A program made the position numbers and the translations under genes. The notes beneath the pieces were generated by a model. That model saw only the letters and a list, made by a program, of their open reading frames with translations. It was not told the origin of the DNA and made no database searches. From the NCBI RefSeq assembly GCF_014652095.1, contig NZ_BMYD01000003.1, positions 1-64,000 on the forward strand: 64,000 bases of DNA, in the 5' to 3' direction. Each line of letters begins with the position of its first letter. Position 1 is the stretch's first letter. The stretch comes from Cognatilysobacter bugurensis. Its GTDB lineage: Bacteria > Pseudomonadota > Gammaproteobacteria > Xanthomonadales > Xanthomonadaceae. This document shows positions 32,423-42,172 of this stretch, piece after piece.

Positions 32423-32428
32423 CATAAT
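32423..32428 (+). promoter_or_regulatory. -10-like CATAAT for secB
   Basis: GCCATAATCGCC lies 31 bases before the secB ATG. The -35 region shows no clear match. Confidence 0.35.
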
Positions 32429-32458
32429 CGCCCCCTTTCTGCCTGCTGGAGCTCCCCG

Positions 32459-32980
32459 ATGACCGACGAAACCCTGGGCGGCGCGAACGCCATGACCGAC
32501 GCCGCCGACGAGAACGGCCCCGCTTTCACCGTCGAGAAGCTCTACCTCAAGGACGTGTCGTTCGAAGTGCCCGGCGCGCCGGCCGTGTTCAACGAGAGCG
32601 CGCAGCCGCAGCTGCAGATGAACCTCAACCAGAGCGTGCAGCGCCTCAACGACAACGCGTACGAGGTCGTCCTCGGCATCACCCTGACCTGCACCGCGAA
32701 CGACAAGTCGCTCTACCTCGTCGAGGTCAAGCAGGCGGGTGTGTTCGGCCTCACCGGCTTCGACGCGCAGACGCTCGACGCGATGCTCGGCACGCACTGC
32801 CCGAACGTGCTGTACCCGTACGCGCGCCAGACCATTAGCGATTTGATCCAGGCCGGCGGTTTCCCGCCGTTCTTCCTGCAGCCGATCAACTTCGACGCGC
32901 TCTACGCCGAAGGCCTGCGCCAGCGCGCGCAGCAGCAGCAGGCCAGCCTGGCCGGCGCCGAGACCGGCGGCAACGCCTGA
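32459..32980 (+). CDS. secB: Protein-export chaperone SecB
   Basis: A 173-residue cytoplasmic tetrameric chaperone that keeps preproteins unfolded and hands them to SecA. The core is unmistakable: [69 protein letters not shown] and [17 protein letters not shown] (each in part). The C-terminal tail is Gln-rich ([10 protein letters not shown]). It is followed 22 bases later by gpsA, the usual neighbour. Confidence 0.97.
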   Translation: MTDETLGGANAMTDAADENGPAFTVEKLYLKDVSFEVPGAPAVFNESAQPQLQMNLNQSVQRLNDNAYEVVLGITLTCTANDKSLYLVEVKQAGVFGLTGFDAQTLDAMLGTHCPNVLYPYARQTISDLIQAGGFPPFFLQPINFDALYAEGLRQRAQQQQASLAGAETGGNA

Positions 32981-33002
32981 AGCCTTGACCGGCGTGCGAT
33001 CC

Positions 33003-34037
33003 ATGACCGCGCCGACCACGGTCGCGGTGCTCGGCGCCGGATCGTGGGGCACCGCGCTCGCCGCGCTGATCGCCCGGCACGGCCATTCGGCCGTGCTGTG
33101 GGGCCGTGACGCCGCGATCGTCAAGGCGATCAACGCGCGCCACGAGAACCCGCGCTACCTGCCCGGCATCGCGCTTCCTGCGACGCTGCGCGCCACGACC
33201 GACCTCGCCACCGCGCTGGCCGGCGTCGACCTCGTGCTCGTCGTCGTGCCATCGCATGCGTTCGCCGATACGCTGCGCGCGCTCGCGCCGCACCGGCCCG
33301 CGCACGCCGGGGTGGCCTGGGCGACGAAGGGCTTCGAGCCCGGCAGCGGCCGCTTCCTGCATGAGGTCGCCGCCGAGGACCTCGGTTCCGGCGTCCCGCT
33401 CGCGGTCGTGACCGGGCCGTCGTTCGCGAAGGAAGTCGCGGCCGGCCTGCCGACCGCGTTGACGGTGCATTCGGATGACGAGGCGCACGCGCGCCACGTC
33501 GCCGCGTTGCTGCACGGTCCCGCGTTCCGCGCCTACACCGGCGACGACATGCGCGGCGCCGAGCTCGGCGGCGCGATGAAGAATGTGCTTGCCGTGGCCA
33601 CCGGCGTCGCCGACGGCATGGAGCTCGGGCTCAACGCGCGTGCGGGGCTGATCACGCGCGGCCTCAATGAAATGCTGCGCCTGAACCAGGCGATCGGCGG
33701 CCGCGCCGAAACGCTGATGGGGCTGGCCGGCCTCGGCGACCTGGTGCTCACCTGCACGGGCGATCTGTCGCGCAATCGCCGGCTGGGCCTCGCACTCGGC
33801 CGTGGCGAGACGATCGAGGCTGCGGTCGCAAAAATCGGGCAGGTCGTCGAATCGGTGCAGACCGCGGACGAGGTGATGCGGCTGGCCGACCGCCACGGCG
33901 TCGAATTGCCGATCGCGAGCGCGGTGCAGGCCGTGCTGCACGGCCGCCTGACGCCGGCGCAGGGCCTGAGCCAGCTGCTTGCCCGCGAGCAGAAGGCCGA
34001 GTACCCGCGCGCGGGCCTGCTGAAGACCTGCCCATAA
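33003..34037 (+). CDS. gpsA: NAD(P)-dependent glycerol-3-phosphate dehydrogenase
   Basis: A 344-residue cytoplasmic enzyme reducing dihydroxyacetone phosphate to sn-glycerol 3-phosphate for phospholipid synthesis. N-terminal Rossmann motif [14 protein letters not shown] (8-21), [38 protein letters not shown], and the catalytic Lys in [17 protein letters not shown], then [20 protein letters not shown] (in part). Complete. The ATG at 33003 starts directly before the Rossmann strand; an upstream TTG in the same frame is unlikely. A strong terminator follows. Confidence 0.97.
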   Translation: MTAPTTVAVLGAGSWGTALAALIARHGHSAVLWGRDAAIVKAINARHENPRYLPGIALPATLRATTDLATALAGVDLVLVVVPSHAFADTLRALAPHRPAHAGVAWATKGFEPGSGRFLHEVAAEDLGSGVPLAVVTGPSFAKEVAAGLPTALTVHSDDEAHARHVAALLHGPAFRAYTGDDMRGAELGGAMKNVLAVATGVADGMELGLNARAGLITRGLNEMLRLNQAIGGRAETLMGLAGLGDLVLTCTGDLSRNRRLGLALGRGETIEAAVAKIGQVVESVQTADEVMRLADRHGVELPIASAVQAVLHGRLTPAQGLSQLLAREQKAEYPRAGLLKTCP

Positions 34038-34094
34038 CAGTTGGCGGCGAGGTGCCGCGCTCCGAACGGCGGCGTGGCCCGCACCGGCCACGAT

Positions 34095-34124
34095 AAAAAA
34101 AGCCCGGCGAATGCCGGGCTTTTT
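34095..34124. terminator. Bidirectional Rho-independent terminator
   Basis: AAAAAA, AGCCCGGC (34101-34108), loop GAAT, GCCGGGCT (34113-34120), TTTT. It can end gpsA on the plus strand and the Ax21-like gene on the minus strand. Confidence 0.88.
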
Positions 34125-34143
34125 CATGCAGCAGCGGGGGCGA

Positions 34144-34752
34144 TCAGAAGCTTGCGCGCACGCCTACGAGATAGCGGCTCGTGTTGTCGATGAACTCGAT
34201 CTCGCCGGTCACGCCCCACGTCGGCGTGAAGCGGTACTGCAGTCCAGCGGTTCCGGTGAACTCGCCTTCGTAATCGCCGCCGTCGAGGTAGCCGACCTTG
34301 AGCACGCCCTCGACGCTGTCGCCCATCATGCCGCGCACGCCGAGCGAGGCGCGTCCGCCAGTGACCGACAGTTCATCGCGACCGAACGTGCCCACGCCCA
34401 CGTCCACGTCCTGGCGCAGGTAGGCGAGCTCAGCGAGGAAGTCCACGCGCTCGGACATCGACTGGTGGTACCCCAGGCCGAGCTCGGTCGTGTTCACGTC
34501 GATGTCGACGCGCACCTCCGGCGCGATGCGGAAATCCTGCGAGGCGCGCGACGCGCCGCCGAGCAGGTACACGCTGCCGCCGAGCGCGACCGAGCCGCGC
34601 ACGAACACGCCGTCGGCTTCCTGATCGATCAGGTCCTCGTCGTCGACGTGGACCTTGTTGTAGCCACCTTCGACGTAGGTGTAGCTCAGTTCGGCCGAGG
34701 ACGCCGCGAACGGCAGGGCCAGCGCCAGCACGAGCGCGATTTGCTTCTTCAT
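34144..34752 (-). CDS. Ax21-family outer-membrane protein (copy 1)
   Basis: A 202-residue exported protein: signal peptide MKKQIALVLALALPFAASSA, then mature start ELSYTYVEGGY. The rest alternates hydrophobic and polar residues as in an eight-strand beta barrel and ends in Phe (LVGVRASF), the signal for the Bam machinery. The opening and overall pattern match the Ax21 family of Xanthomonas, secreted in outer-membrane vesicles and linked to biofilm and motility. It is a paralogue of the next gene. The ATG at 34752 has AAGGA at proper spacing; an ATG nine bases earlier lies too close to it. Confidence 0.82.
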   Translation of the reverse strand: MKKQIALVLALALPFAASSAELSYTYVEGGYNKVHVDDEDLIDQEADGVFVRGSVALGGSVYLLGGASRASQDFRIAPEVRVDIDVNTTELGLGYHQSMSERVDFLAELAYLRQDVDVGVGTFGRDELSVTGGRASLGVRGMMGDSVEGVLKVGYLDGGDYEGEFTGTAGLQYRFTPTWGVTGEIEFIDNTSRYLVGVRASF

Positions 34753-34842
34753 GAGAGTCATTCCTTGATGGTGCCGTCGCCACCGCGGCGGCGCGCGCAT
34801 CCTACCGCGACCTTCACGATTTCGTAACAATTTGCCACCAAG

Positions 34843-34871
34843 AAAAAAGCCCGGCCGAAGCCAGGCTTTTT
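34843..34871 (-). terminator. Terminator after Ax21-family copy 2
   Basis: AGCC-C-GGC (34848-34855), loop CGAA, GCC-A-GGCT (34860-34867), flanked by A6 and T5, so it can act on the minus strand after the stop at 34905. One mismatch in the stem. Confidence 0.75.
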
Positions 34872-34904
34872 CTGTGCCGCTCGCCGGCGAGCCGGCAGCG
34901 CGAT

Positions 34905-35486
34905 TTAGAACGAGATGCGCGGGCCGACGAAGAGCTGGGTGTCGCCGCCGGCGAACTTCACGTCGCCCGACACGCCCCACATCGGGCTGAACTTCACGTG
35001 CGCGCCGACGCGGCCGTAGAAGTCGCCGTCGAAGTCCGAACCGTCTTCCCAGCCCGCCAGTGCGTAGCCTTCGAAGTTCGGCGCGAGCGCACCGCGCACG
35101 CCCGCTTCGACGCTGTAGCCGTCGAAGTTTGCGCCGCCCACGTCCGCACGCTCATAGGCGACGCGGGTCAGCAGGTCGGCGCGCGGCGAGATCTCGTGGT
35201 TGTAGCCAACGCCGGCGCGCCACTGGTCGAAGTCGAAGCCGTCGTTGCGCACGCCGCCGACGCTGAACTCATCGACTTCCTGACCGCTGAAGCCGCCAAA
35301 CAGGTGGAAGTTCGGGGCGATCGCGACCGAGCCGTTCGCGCCAAAGCCTTCGGCGTCGCCGAAGTCGGTGTCGGTGCGCAGGTAGCCGCCTTCGGCATAC
35401 GTGTAGGAGATGCCTTCCGCCGCGGAGGCCGCGAACGGCAGCGAAGCGAGCAGGGCAAGGGCGAGCAGGGGCTTCTTGAAGTTCAT
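34905..35486 (-). CDS. Ax21-family outer-membrane protein (copy 2)
   Basis: A 193-residue exported beta-barrel protein: signal peptide MNFKKPLLALALLASLPFAASA, mature start AEGISYTYAEGGY and C-terminal LFVGPRISF. It aligns along its length with copy 1 (LFGGFSG against LLGGASR; GVSGDVKFAGGDT against GVTGEIEFIDNTS), but the two have diverged. Ax21 proteins were first tied to rice XA21 recognition, a claim later withdrawn; roles in biofilm and quorum-like behaviour remain under study. It has its own terminator and a 200-bp divergent region shared with the LacI-type gene. Confidence 0.85.
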   Translation of the reverse strand: MNFKKPLLALALLASLPFAASAAEGISYTYAEGGYLRTDTDFGDAEGFGANGSVAIAPNFHLFGGFSGQEVDEFSVGGVRNDGFDFDQWRAGVGYNHEISPRADLLTRVAYERADVGGANFDGYSVEAGVRGALAPNFEGYALAGWEDGSDFDGDFYGRVGAHVKFSPMWGVSGDVKFAGGDTQLFVGPRISF

Positions 35487-35658
35487 GGGTTCACTCCGGT
35501 GCAGGCCGCGCAGTCGGGGTTGTTAAATCGAAGTTAGCGCGGCGGGATGTGCGCAGTATTCGCACTGCCGATCAATCGCAACTGAATCCTGTACCGACCA
35601 GTTCAGCTGCGGGTCGGTCGCGCTGTGCTCGCGCTGCGGCCGCGGGCACCGCGCGCCG

Positions 35659-35666
35659 CTTAGACT
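35659..35666 (+). promoter_or_regulatory. -10-like element for the LacI-type gene
   Basis: CTTAGACT (TAGACT at 35661-35666) lies 28 bases before the ATG at 35695. Confidence 0.3.
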
Positions 35667-35694
35667 GCCGGTTCCGCTTCCGGTTGGAATGCCC

Positions 35695-36732
35695 ATGCGC
35701 CGCAAGACCAAGGCCACCTCGATCGACATCGCGCACCGCGCCGGCGTGTCGCAGGCGACGGTCTCGCGCGTGCTCAGCGGCAGCCCGCTCGTCAACGCCG
35801 AGACCCGCAAGCGTGTGGAGGCCGTCGCCCGCGAGCTCAACTACAAGGTCGACCGCCACGCCTCGAGCCTGCGCACGCAGCGCTCGGCCACGCTTGCGCT
35901 GCTGCTATTCGAAGACCCGACCGCGGACGAGTCGCACATCAACCCGTTCTTCCACGCGATGCTCGGCTCGATCACGCGCGCCTGCGCGCGCCACGGCCAG
36001 GACCTGCTGGTCTCGTTCCAGCAGCTGTCCGACGACTGGCACGCCGATTACGAGGACAGCATGAAGGCCGACGGGCTGATCCTGCTCGGCTACGGCGACT
36101 ACATCGAATACCGCGACAAGCTGGTCTCGCTCGTCGAGCAGGGCACGCGGTTCGTGCGCTGGGGCTCGGTGATGCCCGACCAGCCGGGCATCTCGATCGG
36201 CTGCGACAACCTCGCCGGCGGTCGGCTCGTCGGCGAGCACCTGCTCGCGCTTGGACGCCGCCGCATCGCATTCCTCGGCGATGCGTCAAGCCACTACCCC
36301 GAGTTCTTCGACCGTTATCGCGGCTGCGACGCGGCGCTGCACGACGCCGGCCTGGCGATGGATCCAGCGCTGCAGGTCGATGCCGAAAGCTCGGAGGAAG
36401 CCGGCGATGCTGCCGCACGCACGCTGCTCGCGCGCGGGAGCGAGTTCGATGCAGTCTTCGCCGCGAGCGACCTCATCGCGGTCGGCGCGATCCGCGCGCT
36501 TGCCGAAGCCGGCCGCAGCGTGCCCGGTGACGTGAGCGTGGTCGGCTTCGACGACATCCCGATGGCGCGCTTCACGCGGCCGCCGCTGACGACCGTGGCG
36601 CAGGACACGACGCGCGCAGGCGAGTTGCTCGTCGAGACGCTGCTGCGCCAGGTGCGCGACGAGGAGGCGCAGAGCACGCTGCTGCCGGTGTCGCTGGTCG
36701 TGCGCCGCTCGTGCGGGGCGGGTGGGGGCTGA
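35695..36732 (+). CDS. LacI-family transcriptional regulator of the alpha-glucan locus
   Basis: A 345-residue repressor-type protein. Helix-turn-helix at residues 8-30 (SIDIAHRAGVSQATVSRVLSG), hinge helix near 50-60 (ASSLRTQRS), then a periplasmic-binding-like sensor (ALLLFEDPTADES, GLILLGYGDY, SIGCDNLAGGRLVGEHLLALG, FDAVFAASDLIAVGAIRAL, VSVVGFDDIPMARFTRPPLTT; each in part). Position next to the amylase operon suggests control by maltose or a glucan product. The recurrent 14-bp operators at 40428, 43787 and 52875 have the central CG expected of LacI proteins and are good candidate targets. ATG at 35695 was preferred to 35689 because of the GGA spacing. Confidence 0.9.
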   Translation: MRRKTKATSIDIAHRAGVSQATVSRVLSGSPLVNAETRKRVEAVARELNYKVDRHASSLRTQRSATLALLLFEDPTADESHINPFFHAMLGSITRACARHGQDLLVSFQQLSDDWHADYEDSMKADGLILLGYGDYIEYRDKLVSLVEQGTRFVRWGSVMPDQPGISIGCDNLAGGRLVGEHLLALGRRRIAFLGDASSHYPEFFDRYRGCDAALHDAGLAMDPALQVDAESSEEAGDAAARTLLARGSEFDAVFAASDLIAVGAIRALAEAGRSVPGDVSVVGFDDIPMARFTRPPLTTVAQDTTRAGELLVETLLRQVRDEEAQSTLLPVSLVVRRSCGAGGG

Positions 36733-37088
36733 GTCGCGCCGTCCTCGAGCGCAGCGGTTCTCGGCACGAAAGACACATCCGCTCGGAAGCCATCTTAGGA
36801 AGCGCGCGGGTGTCCGCGCGTTACACGGCTCGACGCCTTCGCCTACTGCGCGACCAATCGTCTTCGACGATTCAAAGAAACATCGAGAAGGCCGAGCGCT
36901 TTCTCTTCGCCGATAAAGTGTTCCGGTAAGTCGGCCACAAGCGACACGTCTTTTGCAGAGACGCCCGCGGTCGTCCGACCGCACTGGCGCCCTCGCGAGC
37001 GCCCTGCGGATCTCCGACCTGCGCCGGTAACGGCGAGCGCATCAGCACAAACGGCCCACAGGCGCATGGGCGCCCGAGCTTCGCCCGG
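36733..37088. other. 356-bp gap with three small hairpins
   Basis: Between the LacI-type gene and the stop of the convergent amylase operon. No supported gene. It is less GC-rich in part (about 36850-36950) and has three perfect hairpins: CGCGCGG/CCGCGCG (36803-36820), AATCGTC/GACGATT (36856-36872) and GCGGTCG/CGACCGC (36967-36982). They may end the two convergent transcripts. Confidence 0.45.
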
Positions 37089-38834
37089 TCAGCCCTCGCG
37101 GCGAGCCCGCCGCATCGCCTCGTTCAGCGCCGCGCGCAGACCCGGCTGCGTCACCGATGCATCGAGTAGATACACCTCGGCGCCGTGCGCGGGCACCGTT
37201 GCCTCGAGTGCGCCGCCCTCGGCTACCGCGACGCTGCCACCGCCCAGCGCCGCACGCCACGCGCCGGCTTGCAGGTGTTCGCGAATCTCGAAGCGCGCCG
37301 GCGCGTCGCCCTTGTTGAGCAGCACGAGTGCGATCTGCTGCGTCGCACCGTCCTGCAGCACGCGGTAGAACGCCGCGCGATCGCCCTTGAACGCAAGGTT
37401 GACCTGCAACCCGCGCTGCAGCGCCGGCGTGTTCGCGCGCAGTGTGCCAATGCGCTTGAGCGATTCGCGGATCGGATGCCCGACCGCCGCATCGACGCGC
37501 TTCTGCCCGAAGTAGTTGCGGTTGCCCGCATGCTCCGCGCTGCCGCGCTCGAAGCCGACTTCCGAGCCGTAGTAGATGACCGGGATGCCGCGCGCGGTGA
37601 ACAGGAAGTGGTGCGCGTCGATGAAACCCGTATCGCGCGCATCGATGCGTGGCATGTCGTGGTTGTCGTAGAACGTCATGAGCTCGTACGGGTTCGCGTA
37701 CGGGCCGTCGGTCAAATACAAACGTTCCGCGATGCGCTCGTAGCCGCCGCCCTGCTTGCCGAACACCTCGACCAGCCGCTCCTTGAGCGGGAAATCGAGC
37801 ACGCTGACGCCAGCGTTGCGCGGCAGTGTGTGCTGCGCGATCGTCGCCGCGTCGTGGTCGAACGCCTCGGCGAACATGAAAAAGCCCGGCCGCTTTTCGC
37901 GGATGCGCTGCGAGAACGCGTTCCAGAACTCGTGCGGCATCCAGCCGATCGTGTCGATGCGAAACGCGTCCGCGCCTTGGTCGATCCACTGCGAATACGC
38001 GTCGACGAAGTAATCAAGCACTTCAGGCTGCGTCGAATCGATGTCGGACAGCTGCGCGAGCCCGCCGGAGGTGTTGTACCAGCGGTGCAGCGGGTTGCTG
38101 CCCCGATCGAGCTTGGACGGGTGCAGGTTCTGGTGATCGGCGATGAGGCGGCTGTCGCGGTCGTAGAGCTCGCCAAACTTCGGTTGGTCGACCGGCGCGC
38201 TGTACGAAGGCGAGCCGTGGTTCGCGACGATGTCGAGCACGGTCTTGAGGCCTTGCTGCTTGAGACCTGCGGTGAGCGCGCGGAAGTCCAGGCCCCGGCT
38301 CGGCAGGTGCTCGTCGAGCTCGAAGAAGTTCACGCCCCAGTAGCCGTGGTAGCCGGTCTTGCCCTGGTCGGTGTGCATGCCGCCCCACTTTACCGGCTCG
38401 CCGCCGAGGAAAGCCTCGTCAGGGTTGTCAACGACCGGCGTCAGCCACAGCGCGCCGAAGCCCATGTCGGCGATGTACTCGGCGTTGTCGAGGATGCCTT
38501 TGAAGTCGCCGCCGAGGTAGCCGATGTTCGCGGTCCGGCCCTTCGGCGCGCCCGGCACCGGCCGGTCGAACGTGCGGTTTGCGCCGCCCTGCTCGCGCTG
38601 GTCGTTGGTCGGATCGCCGTTGACGAAACGGTCGGTGACGACGAAGTACACCGCGTCCGAGGCGAACGGCTCGCGCGTGCCGATGTAGTCCGCGGTCGGC
38701 GCGCTGGGCGAAACCGACGCGGATGCGGCCGCTTGCGCATCCGCAGCCGTCGGAGCGGCGCGCTCGGACACGCTCACACAGCCCGCACCGGCCAGCGCGG
38801 TGAGCAGCGCGGCGCACAGCGTCCGGCGCATCAC
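37089..38834 (-). CDS. GH13 alpha-amylase-family lipoprotein
   Basis: A 581-residue exported enzyme acting on starch-type glucans. Lipoprotein signal MMRRTLCAALLTALAGAGC (lipobox AGAGC), an Ala/Ser linker, then the TIM barrel with YFVVTDRFVNGDPTND, GYLGGDFKGI and VLDIVANHGSP (in part). Catalytic residues: nucleophile Asp294 (AFRIDTIGW), acid/base Glu323 (MFAEAFDHD) and stabiliser Asp393 (YDNHDMPR). A C-terminal beta domain follows (LVLLNKGDAPARFEIREHL). It is likely held on the outer or inner membrane facing the periplasm or medium. It is co-translated with the transporter gene, whose stop overlaps its start (ATGA). Confidence 0.9.
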   Translation of the reverse strand: MMRRTLCAALLTALAGAGCVSVSERAAPTAADAQAAASASVSPSAPTADYIGTREPFASDAVYFVVTDRFVNGDPTNDQREQGGANRTFDRPVPGAPKGRTANIGYLGGDFKGILDNAEYIADMGFGALWLTPVVDNPDEAFLGGEPVKWGGMHTDQGKTGYHGYWGVNFFELDEHLPSRGLDFRALTAGLKQQGLKTVLDIVANHGSPSYSAPVDQPKFGELYDRDSRLIADHQNLHPSKLDRGSNPLHRWYNTSGGLAQLSDIDSTQPEVLDYFVDAYSQWIDQGADAFRIDTIGWMPHEFWNAFSQRIREKRPGFFMFAEAFDHDAATIAQHTLPRNAGVSVLDFPLKERLVEVFGKQGGGYERIAERLYLTDGPYANPYELMTFYDNHDMPRIDARDTGFIDAHHFLFTARGIPVIYYGSEVGFERGSAEHAGNRNYFGQKRVDAAVGHPIRESLKRIGTLRANTPALQRGLQVNLAFKGDRAAFYRVLQDGATQQIALVLLNKGDAPARFEIREHLQAGAWRAALGGGSVAVAEGGALEATVPAHGAEVYLLDASVTQPGLRAALNEAMRRARREG

Positions 38835-40333
38835 GACGCCACTCCGATTGCATGGCCACGCGGCTCGTGCAGCACCGGCTCACGCACCCGCAGCACGAAC
38901 AGGCCCGAGACCATCATGCTGACGCCGCCGATCGCGAGCGCCTGGATCGGCTCGTTGCCGAGCAACGTCTTGAGCAGGAAGCCGAGCAGGCTCGCGGCGA
39001 CGAGCTGCGGGATCACGATGAAGAAGTTGAAGATGCCCATGTACACGCCCATTTTCTGTGCCGGCACCGCATCGCTGAGCAGCGCGTACGGCAGCGACAG
39101 GATCGACGCCCATGCAAAGCCGACGCCGAGCATCGACAGCAGCAGCCAGTTCGGATCGTCGATGACGAGGAACGACAGCAGCCCGAGCCCACCGAGCACC
39201 GTGTTGACGAGGTGGCTCACGCGCAGGCCGAAGCGACGCACCATGTACGGGATGACGATCGCCGCGAGCGCCGCAAAACCGTTGTAGGCGGCAAACAGCA
39301 CGCCCACCCAGTTCGCGCCTTCGTTGTACGCGGCCGAGGACGGGTCATCGCTGCCGAAATGCACGCCGGTCACCGCGGCCGTCGTGTAGATCCACATCGA
39401 AAACAGCGCGAACCACGAGAAGAACTGCACGACGGCGAGCTTGCGCATCACCACCGGCATGTCGTGCAGGTCGGTCATGATCGATACGAACGCGTTCTCG
39501 CGCTTCGCATGCGCGAGTGCGAGCAGCGCCAGCCCGTACGTGGCCAGGCCACCGCCGAGAATGTAGAGCTGCTTGTCGAGGCCGGCGATCGCGACCGCCA
39601 CGAGCCCGGCAACGCCGATCGCGAGCCATGCAAGACCTTGCGTGCGCAGTCGCGCCGGATCGAGCGGGCGGCGCGGCAGCGGCGGCGCTTCGTCGTACGT
39701 ACGCAGTTGCTCGGGCGGGTATTCGCGCGTCCGCAGCACCGTCCACAGGATCGACGCAAGCAACACCACAGCGCCGAAGTAGAACGCCCAGCGCACGGTG
39801 TCGGGCACTTCGCCCGGCCCCGCGGTGTTGCCGACGCCAAACTTCGACAGCGCGAACGGCAGCAGGCTCGCGATCACCGAGCCGATGCCGATGAAAAAGC
39901 TCTGCATCGCGTAACCGCTTGCGCGCTGCTTCACCGGAAGCTGGTCGCCGACGAACGCGCGGAACGGCTCCATCGAGATGTTGATCGACGCATCGAGGAT
40001 CCACAGCAGACCCGCGGCGATCCACAGCGACGGCGAGTTCGGCATCGCAAACAGCGCGAGCGTCGCGAGCACCGCGCCGACGAGGAAATACGGCCGGCGC
40101 CGGCCCAGGCGCGTCCACGTGCGGTCGGAGTAGTAGCCGACGATCGGCTGTACCAGCAGGCCGGTGAGCGGCGCGGCGATCCACAGCACGGGCAGCGCAT
40201 CCATCTCCGCGCCAAGGGTCTGGAAGATGCGGCTCACGTTCGCGTTCTGCAGTGCGAACCCGAACTGGATGCCCAGGAACCCGAAACACATGTTCCAGAT
40301 CTGCCAGAACGACAACGTCGGTTTTTGATTCAT
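38831..40333 (-). CDS. MFS sugar transporter (SLC45/maltose-type)
   Basis: A 500-residue inner-membrane carrier with about 12 helices. MNQKPTLSFWQIWNMCFGFLG opens the protein, followed by FGFALQNANVSRIFQTLGA, LTGLLVQPIVGYYSDRTWTRLGRRRPY (MFS loop 2-3 motif, in part) and later SLPYALLSDAVPAQKMGVYMGIFNF, the features of the SLC45-like sugar/proton symporters found in bacterial maltose and sucrose loci. It probably brings maltose or maltodextrins into the cytoplasm. The ATG at 40333 starts the protein where homologues do. It is divergent from the alpha-glucosidase with an operator between them. Confidence 0.9.
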   Translation of the reverse strand: MNQKPTLSFWQIWNMCFGFLGIQFGFALQNANVSRIFQTLGAEMDALPVLWIAAPLTGLLVQPIVGYYSDRTWTRLGRRRPYFLVGAVLATLALFAMPNSPSLWIAAGLLWILDASINISMEPFRAFVGDQLPVKQRASGYAMQSFFIGIGSVIASLLPFALSKFGVGNTAGPGEVPDTVRWAFYFGAVVLLASILWTVLRTREYPPEQLRTYDEAPPLPRRPLDPARLRTQGLAWLAIGVAGLVAVAIAGLDKQLYILGGGLATYGLALLALAHAKRENAFVSIMTDLHDMPVVMRKLAVVQFFSWFALFSMWIYTTAAVTGVHFGSDDPSSAAYNEGANWVGVLFAAYNGFAALAAIVIPYMVRRFGLRVSHLVNTVLGGLGLLSFLVIDDPNWLLLSMLGVGFAWASILSLPYALLSDAVPAQKMGVYMGIFNFFIVIPQLVAASLLGFLLKTLLGNEPIQALAIGGVSMMVSGLFVLRVREPVLHEPRGHAIGVAS

Positions 40334-40393
40334 GAAAGGTCCAGACGGCAAGACAGGCAAAGGCCGGACGCGCATGCGCATCGGCCAGACCGG

Positions 40394-40399
40394 ATGCTA
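40394..40399 (-). promoter_or_regulatory. -10-like TAGCAT of the transporter-amylase operon
   Basis: On the minus strand CCTAGCAT (TAGCAT at 40399-40394) lies about 60 bases before the ATG at 40333. The operator at 40428-40441 sits about 30 bases upstream of it, at or near the -35 region. Confidence 0.35.
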
Positions 40400-40427
40400 G
40401 GCCGCGAACGCACTGCACCATCGCCGA

Positions 40428-40441
40428 TGCAATCGTATTCA
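40428..40441. promoter_or_regulatory. LacI-type operator between transporter and alpha-glucosidase genes
   Basis: TGCAATCGTATTCA, two half-sites TGCAATCG and TGAATACG meeting at a central CG. It lies between divergent starts at 40333 and 40525 and can control both. The same half-sites recur at 52875-52888. Confidence 0.65.
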
Positions 40442-40524
40442 ACCGCGGCCGTCGCGCTGGACCGCCGCCGCGCCGTCGCATGCGTGGAATAGTGCGCGCT
40501 TGATCGATCAGGAATTCGGACGCG

Positions 40525-42156
<1,632 letters not shown>

Positions 42157-42172
42157 GCCGCGCGCGCCGGTC

